Made by a program: the position numbers and the translations under genes
Assembly (NCBI GenBank): GCA_002746365.1
Contig: NVWZ01000027.1
Span: 11,331 to 19,634, forward strand
From: Thiotrichaceae bacterium
Lineage (GTDB): Bacteria; Pseudomonadota; Gammaproteobacteria; SZUA-229
Length of the DNA: 8,304 nucleotides
Direction of reading: 5' to 3'
In this document: positions 1 through 5,233 of the stretch, in pieces
How the letters are laid out: the number at the start of each line of letters is the position of its first letter
Position numbering within the stretch: position 1 is the first letter of the stretch
Notes under the pieces: model-generated
Databases searched by the model: none
What the model was told of the DNA's origin: nothing
Seen by the model: the letters and a program-made list of their open reading frames with translations, nothing else

Positions 1-59
1 CACACGGACCTGCCAAGAAAGTACAACACAGAGTCTGGGCTGCTCGTAAAGCCTCTCTT

Positions 60-247
60 TAGTTATTAAGTGGGCGTAACCTGAAGTATGCGTCTGCTAC
101 GCTGTGAACCTTGCAGCTACACGCCTCAAGCCACGCACAGGACATAAACAACTAGATATGTGGGCATTAGAGGAACGGATGCACTTTAGTTTAAAACTTT
201 AGCTGCTACACCTATTAGCTGTTTGATATTGTTCTGTTGAATGGTAC
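60..247. other. Left-edge stretch without a supported gene
   Basis: No reading frame here has a recognisable product on either strand, and no tRNA-type T-loop or clover arms could be found. Related words GCAGCTACAC (113-122) and AGCTGCTACACC (201-212) hint at local duplication. Together with 329-436, which is AT-rich and also empty apart from the palindrome at 358-372, this leaves the left 436 bp without a confident gene. Confidence 0.4.
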
Positions 248-341
248 TCTCGCCAGGATCGCAAAGTACGCAGAGAGAAACGGATACGACATTTTCTTTT
301 GTCTGCGTGCTTTGCGATCCTGGCGAGAAAACATGTCGTAT
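248..341. repeat. Long inverted repeat with pseudoknot-capable side arm
   Basis: The arms 248-274 and 302-328 are 27 bp inverted copies that differ at one position (T267 opposite G309, a wobble pair in RNA) and enclose a 27 nt loop. A second stem links the loop to the right flank: ATACGACAT at 284-292 is the exact reverse complement of ATGTCGTAT at 333-341. The two stems cross, giving H-type pseudoknot topology if the region is transcribed. The arm sequence, with its CTTTGCG/CCTGGCGAGA words, is of a kind I associate with dispersed non-autonomous repeats. I see no target-site duplication directly outside the arms, so MITE status is not shown. It lies about 110 bp beyond the stop codon of the CopZ-like gene and could also stabilise or end that transcript, although no T-run follows the stem on either strand. 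Confidence 0.75.
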
Positions 342-357
342 ATTTAAATAATCAAGA

Positions 358-372
358 ATGACTTGTAGTCAT
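358..372. repeat. Small palindrome ATGACT-TGT-AGTCAT
   Basis: This is a perfect 6 bp dyad with a 3 bp centre, about 65 bp beyond the stop of the CopZ-like gene. Its near twin lies at 906-922, on the other side of the same gene. The pair could be protein-binding sites or relics of short element ends. No flanking T-run supports a terminator. Confidence 0.45.
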
Positions 373-436
373 CAGGGAAACCTATGGACTTTTAGCTCAG
401 TAAAGCTTATCTCTTTAATTCTCTTAAAATTTAACA

Positions 437-856
437 CTACTTAGGAAAGTCTTTTAAACAACATTTTCCCGATGGGTTGTGTGTCGAGCAAGCACATGCT
501 TTTTCTTTTGTACGAATAATGACAAAGTTTTTTACTTTTTCATTATTCGCTTTTGATTTTGTCACACCAAAGCAATAACAAACCAGTGATTCATCACTTT
601 TTTCTTTTACACCTACAGTTGTTCGTAACTCAGATTTCAAAATCAACGATCCATCTTGCCCGTAGTAAACAACATTGCAATCAGGGTCAGTACAAAAGTA
701 ATAGCCCTGTTGCTTACCTGCCCATTGCCATGGTTCATTAACATGATGCAATATTGTTGTAGAGGATACTCCCGAATACGTCTTACCATTTATCGGGCAA
801 GCGTATCTTTTGGGATACATAGTAGCAGTATTTTCTGAGGTACAACTTTGTGACAT
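437..856 (-). CDS. CopZ-N-like zinc/[2Fe-2S]-binding protein
   Basis: This is a 139-residue cytosolic protein with no signal peptide or membrane segment. It has ten cysteines in a telling pattern: C20 in a CPxxGK(T/x)Y motif, the pair C55-x4-C60 in a GYYFC...C segment, C93-x-C95 (CYC), and a C-terminal cluster C121, C123, C132, C133 around NPSGKCC. This matches the N-terminal domain of Archaeoglobus CopZ, where the first set binds zinc and the CxC plus C-terminal cysteines hold a [2Fe-2S] cluster in a BFD-like fold. The usual C-terminal heavy-metal-associated (HMA) domain is absent, so this is the stand-alone short form, which I recall seeing near proteobacterial metal-resistance genes. The likely role is metal or redox handling; the exact substrate is unknown. 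The start at 856 is supported by GGAG 7 bases upstream. It lies last in the minus-strand accessory array, and no clear attC follows it, so it may not be a complete cassette. Confidence 0.82.
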   Translation of the reverse strand: MSQSCTSENTATMYPKRYACPINGKTYSGVSSTTILHHVNEPWQWAGKQQGYYFCTDPDCNVVYYGQDGSLILKSELRTTVGVKEKSDESLVCYCFGVTKSKANNEKVKNFVIIRTKEKACACSTHNPSGKCCLKDFPK

Positions 857-905
857 GACTTATCTCCGTTTAAAACGACTGGAAGTGAACGGCAAAAATC
901 ATTAA

Positions 906-922
906 ATGACTTCATAAGTCAT
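906..922. promoter_or_regulatory. Perfect dyad ATGACTT-CAT-AAGTCAT upstream of CopZ-like gene
   Basis: Seven-base arms at 906-912 and 916-922 flank a 3 bp centre, 50-66 bp upstream of the start at 856. Position and symmetry suit an operator for a dimeric regulator. A shorter version of the same palindrome lies beyond the gene at 358-372. No good -35/-10 pair is visible beside it, so the regulatory reading is inference. Confidence 0.35.
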
Positions 923-942
923 ATTGATATCTTGCTGACTCA

Positions 943-996
943 TAACGCTTGAACTCGGCTGACGGGCAATACGGCGTATAGATTGGTCAGTTGCAC
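943..996 (-). other. attC-like site 3 (degenerate), after the cytochrome gene
   Basis: This imperfect palindrome starts about 25 bp beyond the cytochrome c stop. Inner arms CTGAC (959-963) and GTCAG (986-990) pair. The minus strand carries the core GACCAATCTATACGCCG (972-988), which nearly repeats the cores of the two sites at 1558-1621 and 2157-2226. Outer boxes read GTGCAAC and GTTCAAG on the minus strand; they keep the AAC/GTT centre but depart from the RYYYAAC/GTTRRRY consensus. A GCGTTATG word follows at 943-948 (minus strand), as in many attC ends. On its own this site would be weak; the likeness to the other two carries the call. Confidence 0.5.
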
Positions 997-1001
997 TTCA
1001 A

Positions 1002-1014
1002 AATTGATACTAAG
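1002..1014. repeat. 13 bp direct repeat AATTGATACTAAG, copy 1
   Basis: This is identical to 1623-1635. Both copies sit just after a stop codon (cytochrome c here, SHOCT lipoprotein in the other) and just before an attC-like palindrome. The sharing shows that the repeated module reaches past the palindrome toward the gene. Confidence 0.7.
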
Positions 1015-1019
1015 CATAA

Positions 1020-1523
1020 TTAGTGTGAATGCGCATCTTTTTTCGCTGGTTTCAATGCTGGAAATTTATGTGTTGCGAATACGGCATGACAACCAATACA
1101 AGACTTATTCATTTCAGAAAAGTAAAAATTTATTAGCTCTGGTTTTTTACTTAGCGCAGCATGTTCAAGCATTCCGGCTAAATAATGAAACCTCTGGTCT
1201 TTTTCAATAAATTCAGCTGGCAATATTGAATGTAGTTCTTTTCTTTGGCTTTCTGTTAAACTTTGTTTCAATATATAACTACTCTTTATTTTACCTGCCG
1301 TAGTTTCGATTTCTCTCCAGTTTCCAGAAATATATGCGGGGATGATAGACATCATTCCTTCCTGTATTGCTTTCATTTCTTCAGATAATAGATTGCGCAA
1401 ATTAGGAGAAAGAGCCTCCACTCCTGAAGCCTTTACGTGCCTTTCATGTTTATGTGCATCTTCTGCATAACTGATTGTTGGCAATAGGATGACCAAGAGT
1501 GCGATGCTAATAATGATTTTCAT
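1020..1523 (-). CDS. Periplasmic class II-type cytochrome c (c'/c-556-like)
   Basis: The product is 167 residues. Residues 1-20 form a Sec signal peptide ending SYA, with cleavage expected before E21. The mature part is mainly helical. A single haem-binding motif, CIGCH at 142-146, lies near the C terminus, as in class II cytochromes c (cytochrome c' and c-556), whose four-helix bundle carries haem on the last helix. M50, M57 and M58 in the first helix could supply the sixth ligand as in c-556; if none does, a five-coordinate c'-type haem is expected. The ends are rich in histidine (H24, H26, H29 and HSH at the C terminus), which is unusual and could bind metal. The likely role is periplasmic electron transfer or binding of a small gas ligand; the partner is unknown. 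The Shine-Dalgarno site is weak (AGAG). It lies between two attC-like sites, so it reads as a complete gene cassette. Confidence 0.8.
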   Translation of the reverse strand: MKIIISIALLVILLPTISYAEDAHKHERHVKASGVEALSPNLRNLLSEEMKAIQEGMMSIIPAYISGNWREIETTAGKIKSSYILKQSLTESQRKELHSILPAEFIEKDQRFHYLAGMLEHAALSKKPELINFYFSEMNKSCIGCHAVFATHKFPALKPAKKDAHSH

Positions 1524-1557
1524 TTGAATCTCTATTTAAGTTGATTGTATGACGCCT

Positions 1558-1621
1558 TGCTAACCGGCCATTTATACAGAGTGCAGCGAAACGAAACGGC
1601 GTATAAATGGTCGGGTTGAGC
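1558..1621 (-). other. attC-like site 2, after the SHOCT lipoprotein gene
   Basis: This is the best of the three sites. On the minus strand the R'' box is GCTCAAC (1615-1621, a full match to RYYYAAC) and the R' box is GTTAGCA (1558-1564, close to GTTRRRY). The inner arms CCATTTATAC (1568-1577) and GTATAAATGG (1601-1610) pair perfectly over 10 bp. Just outside them one arm carries an extra base, like the extrahelical bases that set the strand in real attC sites. The total length of 64 bp suits a short attC. The site lies 14 bp beyond the SHOCT gene stop (1636) and about 35 bp before the cytochrome start (1523). Confidence 0.65.
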
Positions 1622-1622
1622 T

Positions 1623-1635
1623 AATTGATACTAAG
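1623..1635. repeat. 13 bp direct repeat AATTGATACTAAG, copy 2
   Basis: This is an exact copy of 1002-1014. It directly abuts the stop codon of the SHOCT lipoprotein gene at 1636 and lies just outside the attC-like site 1558-1621. Confidence 0.7.
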
Positions 1636-2121
1636 TTATTTTGATAGAAGCTTCTTCTTTTCAACCTGATACTCTTCTCTTGTTAAAGCTCCGCTATCTA
1701 ATAATTTTTTTAATCTTTCAATTTGTGTGTATTTATCATTGTTATATACTTCTTCATTTGTAACTTTGTTTTCTATACAGGCAAATACTATTTCAATCCG
1801 CGGGAAATTTCCAAGTATGTGTGGAGGTGATGATGTTCGCTCTCTTAGTGCTAACATCTCCTTTCCTTGTCTTTTACAAAAATCAATTGCCCTTTTTTCA
1901 GCGCTACCTCTAATTGATTGTATTGAAACAAAACCTGTAGCTGCTTGATGAAATACCCTGTATGCCTCTTCATCAGATATGTCATTATTAACAATATATT
2001 CCTCACCTTCGTAAACGGCATCATCAAAAGCTGATTTGCTTTCACTAGCCTTTTTTATAGTTGATGACGTTGAACATGATGCCAACAAAACAATTGAGGC
2101 AATAACTATCAGATTCTTCAT
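1636..2121 (-). CDS. Lipoprotein with C-terminal SHOCT domain
   Basis: The product is 161 residues. A short N-terminal hydrophobic segment ends in the lipobox LASC with C16 as the lipidated residue; S17 after it predicts outer-membrane sorting by the +2 rule. The central part (about 30-125) is not recognised; it holds C82 and C115, which could form a disulfide in the periplasm. Residues 130-161 (YTQIERLKKLLDSGALTREE and what follows) match the SHOCT short C-terminal domain, a small helical hairpin with the usual 'L...L.d.GalT.eEy...K..LL' pattern, found in many proteins and probably used for oligomerisation. The start at 2121 gives a proper lipoprotein signal, but the upstream bases form a GAAAAT-type repeat with no clear Shine-Dalgarno site. 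It sits between two attC-like sites as one cassette of about 600 bp. Function is unknown. Confidence 0.78.
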   Translation of the reverse strand: MKNLIVIASIVLLASCSTSSTIKKASESKSAFDDAVYEGEEYIVNNDISDEEAYRVFHQAATGFVSIQSIRGSAEKRAIDFCKRQGKEMLALRERTSSPPHILGNFPRIEIVFACIENKVTNEEVYNNDKYTQIERLKKLLDSGALTREEYQVEKKKLLSK

Positions 2122-2156
2122 TTCAATTTCATTTTCATTTTTTAATATAACGTTTG

Positions 2157-2226
2157 AAATAACTTGACGGTTTTACACAGAGCAGAGCGATAGCGGCGCG
2201 GCGTGTAAAAATGGTCAACGTTAATT
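2157..2226 (-). other. attC-like site 1, after the first lipoprotein gene
   Basis: On the minus strand the outer boxes are AATTAAC (2220-2226) and GTTATTT (2157-2163), which pair with one mismatch and keep the AAC/GTT centre. Inside them TTGAC (2164-2168) pairs with GTCAA (2214-2218), and TTTTACAC (2171-2178) pairs perfectly with GTGTAAAA (2203-2210), with a short unpaired step between, as attC arms usually have. The core GACCATTTTTACACGCCG (2199-2216, minus strand) resembles the other two sites. It begins 6 bp beyond the stop of the gene at 2233-2793, and its far end lies about 35 bp before the start of the SHOCT gene. Confidence 0.6.
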
Positions 2227-2232
2227 GAGTTG

Positions 2233-2793
2233 TTATAGCAGTTTTATTACGTTACCGTTTTTTTCAAGATGAGTGTTTTTTAATTTTTTTATCCATTCAT
2301 TTCTGGTCTTACTATTAAGGTCTTTTGTTTTCTCATTGTATGATGCCTTATGTATACCAGTGTTGCCAAACATTACTTTTGCAATTTCATGCTGAGGTGT
2401 AAAAATATTAGGGTCGCTCTCATGTGATGGCGCAGAACATTCTTTTGTATACCATTCATATATTATTGATCTTTTATTTTCTTCAATAACGTTCCATTGA
2501 GTATCTGGGCATGCCTTCTTAATATCACTGATTAGAGCCGCTGCGAATTCTTTTGGTGGTACGTTGCCCTTATTGTCTATGTATTGAATAGTAATTATTT
2601 TTGACCAATTTTTAATGCCATCATCTTTTGGAATAAATTCTCTGATATAACTCGCGTCACCAAATGATTTTGGTTTTGTTTGAAAGCCAACCTTCCAATC
2701 GGATGTTTGTAGAGGAACAGACATATACTCTAAAGAGCTTGCACAGCTTGCTATAAGTGTAATGAAGGCACATATAATGGTAATTTTTATCAT
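2233..2793 (-). CDS. Unrecognised small lipoprotein
   Basis: The product is 186 residues. Residues 1-16 are a hydrophobic signal ending in the lipobox LIASC, with C17 as the lipidated cysteine and A18 next, so outer-membrane location is expected. The mature domain is mixed alpha/beta in appearance, with a segment SIIYEWYTKEC (109-119) and C95/C119 as a possible disulfide pair, then a QHEIAKVMFGNTGIHKASY stretch (134-152) and a lysine-rich C-terminal tail. I do not recognise a family with confidence; its general look resembles hypothetical proteins often carried in integron cassettes. The start at 2793 is supported by AAGGA about 8 bases upstream. A promoter-like sequence with a dyad lies 29-58 bp upstream, so this may be the lead gene of the array's transcript. 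Function is unknown. Confidence 0.72.
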   Translation of the reverse strand: MIKITIICAFITLIASCASSLEYMSVPLQTSDWKVGFQTKPKSFGDASYIREFIPKDDGIKNWSKIITIQYIDNKGNVPPKEFAAALISDIKKACPDTQWNVIEENKRSIIYEWYTKECSAPSHESDPNIFTPQHEIAKVMFGNTGIHKASYNEKTKDLNSKTRNEWIKKLKNTHLEKNGNVIKLL

Positions 2794-2821
2794 GAATTTT
2801 TCCTTTTTATTAAGCTATAAC

Positions 2822-2857
2822 AGTATATTAGACAGAATGTCTAAATCTAAACATTCT
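2822..2857 (-). promoter_or_regulatory. Candidate promoter with dyad in the spacer
   Basis: Reading the minus strand, TTTAGA (2846-2851) and TATACT (2822-2827) are separated by 18 bp and could be -35 and -10 boxes; the first is only a 4/6 match. The spacer contains the perfect dyad TTAGAC-AGAAT-GTCTAA (2828-2844). A second overlapping dyad pairs AGAATGT (2834-2840) with ACATTCT (2851-2857). A dyad inside a slightly long spacer is the arrangement used by MerR-family activators, but no such regulator is visible here. It would drive the lipoprotein gene that starts at 2793 and perhaps the genes behind it. Confidence 0.4.
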
Positions 2858-2865
2858 TCCCGTAT

Positions 2866-3115
2866 GTAAACTCAAATATCTACATCTAGCCAATCACCTC
2901 ATCTTGCTTCCACAATATTAACACGGCTGGTATCACTTGCTAACGTTAACAGAGTTACACTCGCCATTCCACCAACCATCGGTGATTGCTATCCGGCGCA
3001 TGACTTCATGTGGCTTGTTGAAGTGGGAGGGTGGTCAAAGTCAAAAGCGGTGCTGGTTGGGCTGGGGTGTTTATTTTGTTCACTCTCGTTTTATTCGTTA
3101 GCCATTATTTTTCGT
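2866..3115. other. Non-coding stretch between cassette array and REPIN-like element
   Basis: I see no supported gene. It includes the CTTGCTAAC word at 2936-2944, the overlapping palindromes TAACGTTA and GTTAAC (2941-2950), and a short dyad ACTTCA/TGAAGT around 3003-3024. An open frame starting with GTG at 3031 runs into the repeat at 3116 and has no family likeness. A complete attC cannot be folded convincingly here. Confidence 0.5.
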
Positions 3116-3275
3116 TGTCATTCCCGAATGCTTCTGTCGGGATAAATTTGTTTGCAACGAATTTAAACATGCTTCGCATAGCCCGAAGGGTTGCCCACAT
3201 GGATGTGGGCTATATCTAGAAGTTTTAAATGTCTCTAAGGCGCTGGATCCCCGATGGAAGCATTCGGGGATGACA
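3116..3275. repeat. REPIN-like pair of inverted hairpin repeats
   Basis: Unit 3116-3143 and unit 3247-3275 are inverted copies of one another (about 24 of 28 positions by eye), sharing the words TGTCATTCCCGAATGCTTC and its complement. Each is a hairpin by itself: the right one has perfect 8 bp arms ATCCCCGA/TCGGGGAT, the left one TCCCGA/TCGGGA. Between them lies the perfect palindrome GCCCACAT-GG-ATGTGGGC (3193-3210), bounded by ATAGCCC (3178-3184) and GGGCTAT (3207-3213). Two REP-type hairpins in inverted orientation with a spacer form a REPIN, which elsewhere is moved by a RAYT transposase; none is in this window. Confidence 0.7.
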
Positions 3276-3309
3276 GATTAAATAATATGCTGGTTTTGTT
3301 TGGACCTTT

Positions 3310-3368
3310 GGTTTTTGGTTTTTGGTTTTTGGTTTTTGGTTTTTGGTTTTTTTGGTTTTTGGTTTTTT
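3310..3368. repeat. GGTTTTT tandem repeat, eight units
   Basis: GG pairs fall at 3310, 3317, 3324, 3331, 3338, 3345, 3354 and 3361, giving a strict 7 bp period except for one unit with two extra T. The plus strand is purely G/T through the tract. Open reading frames across it are low-complexity (FWFLVFGFWF-like or its lysine-rich reverse) and are not credible genes. Such a tract is prone to slippage, so unit number probably varies between strains. Confidence 0.95.
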
Positions 3369-3391
3369 CTTTTGCCCCCCCTCTTCGTTTG

Positions 3392-3500
3392 CTGAATTTG
3401 GCTGCATTGGTAGGGCAAATTCGCCAGGGATGGCGAATTTAGGTCTGTGCGCCCGGACGGCGCATCAGACCGGGCGCGTAGGCAATGCAGCCAAATTCAG
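3392..3500. repeat. Nested palindrome cluster, outer stem of 18 bp
   Basis: CTGAATTTGGCTGCATTG (3392-3409) is the exact reverse complement of 3483-3500. Inside this stem are two further hairpins: AAATTCGCCA (3417-3426) with 3431-3440, perfect over 10 bp with a 4 nt loop, and GCGCCCGG (3449-3456) with CCGGGCGC (3470-3477). GGTCTG (3442-3447) can alternatively pair with CAGACC (3466-3471), which competes with the second hairpin. The whole folds as a three-way junction. I recall similar composite repeats with these words in other proteobacterial genomes. It may be a structured RNA or a DNA-level repeat; nothing here decides. Confidence 0.85.
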
Positions 3501-3538
3501 GCACCCGCAGGGCAAACGATGTGGGGCGGCCTTTTTTG

Positions 3539-3570
3539 GTTACTTTTTGGGGCTGCAGCCAAAAAGTAAC
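3539..3570. repeat. Perfect 12 bp palindrome GTTACTTTTTGG ... CCAAAAAGTAAC
   Basis: The arms 3539-3550 and 3559-3570 are exact reverse complements around an 8 bp centre that belongs to the self-complementary GGCTGCAGCC (3551-3560). It follows the nested cluster at 3392-3500 after 38 bp and appears to be part of the same composite repeat, which continues to about 3600 (GCGAATACCGCTAAGCTTAA). Confidence 0.85.
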
Positions 3571-3600
3571 TCGCCCGCGGTGCGAATACCGCTAAGCTTA

Positions 3601-3730
3601 AGTAAATAAAAGAAAGAACTGTACGGAACACTAATCCCAATAGCGGGGAATACTAAAACCAATAAAAGGTAAACAAACAAGAGAATCGCAGATTACAATC
3701 CGATCCTACAAATGATTAAGAGTGACGACT
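3601..3730. other. Unassigned AT-rich spacer before the purA terminator
   Basis: This 130 bp between the composite repeat and the terminator shows no reading frame with family likeness, no RNA gene and no clear repeat. It completes the gene-free stretch that runs from about 2870. Confidence 0.5.
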
Positions 3731-3768
3731 AAAGAAAAAAAGATGTCCCCACGCGAAGGCATGGGGAC
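3731..3768 (-). terminator. Intrinsic terminator of purA
   Basis: On the minus strand GTCCCCATGC (3759-3768) pairs with GCGTGGGGAC (3745-3754) with one G-U, closing a CTTC tetraloop at 3755-3758. The stem is followed by ATC and a run of seven T. It begins 13 bp after the purA stop codon. No matching T-run exists for the plus strand, so it ends only the hflKC-to-purA direction. Confidence 0.92.
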
Positions 3769-3780
3769 TAAATAAAAAAA

Positions 3781-5106
<1,326 letters not shown>

Positions 5107-5140
5107 TTAAAAAATTAAAATTCTTGCATCATTAATATTT

Positions 5141-5208
5141 GTCATCCTGAACGATAGCGAAGGATCTTATACACTAATGTTTAAGATCCTTCTAAGGTTC
5201 AGGATGAC
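5141..5208. repeat. Inverted repeat in the hisZ-purA gap
   Basis: GTCATCCTGAAC (5141-5152) pairs with GTTCAGGATGAC (5197-5208), and after a short mismatched step AGGATCTTA (5161-5169) pairs with TAAGATCCT (5182-5190), leaving a 12 nt loop. The words belong to a widespread GTCATCCTGA...GAAGGATCTT type of dispersed bacterial repeat. There is no T-run, so it is not a classical terminator. In the hisZ-purA message it would form a stable hairpin that could block 3' decay of upstream RNA. Confidence 0.85.
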
Positions 5209-5233
5209 GGCATTTATTAGATGGTTGTGTTTA

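Larger units (their letters stand above)
437..2944 (-). mobile_element. Probable integron cassette array without integrase (CALIN)
   Basis: Four short genes lie head to tail on the minus strand, and each of the first three is followed within about 25 bp by a related imperfect palindrome of attC type. Spacing between successive R'-type boxes is about 600 bp, typical of single-gene cassettes. The products (two lipoproteins, a c-type cytochrome, a cysteine-rich metal protein) are unrelated and lack operon logic, as is usual in cassette arrays. A CTTGCTAAC word at 2936-2944 repeats the outer box of site 2 (1556-1564) and may mark the array's leading edge. No intI, attI or cassette promoter is seen, and the last gene has no recognisable attC, so both ends are uncertain. 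An alternative is a set of independent genes separated by a local repeat family. Confidence 0.55.

Noticed and set aside
3..62. Open frame on the plus strand reading HGPAKKVQHRVWAARKASL then stop at 60-62, possibly the tail of a basic protein
   Set aside because: Only 19 residues are visible, no family is recognised, and other frames are open over nearly the same stretch.
60..200. Possible tRNA or tmRNA fragment
   Set aside because: No T-loop consensus or acceptor pairing could be found on either strand.
3031..3219. GTG-started plus-strand ORF with a hydrophobic N-terminal part
   Set aside because: Its second half is simply translation of the REPIN-like hairpin and palindrome, and no good ribosome site or family likeness is present.
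3392..3570. CRISPR or tandem array reading of the repeats
   Set aside because: The units are inverted and unequal, with no regular spacers and no cas genes.
3225..3609. Overlapping ORFs on both strands (lysine/proline-rich or phenylalanine/tryptophan-rich)
   Set aside because: They are translations of the GGTTTTT tract and the palindrome cluster; low complexity and no start signals.
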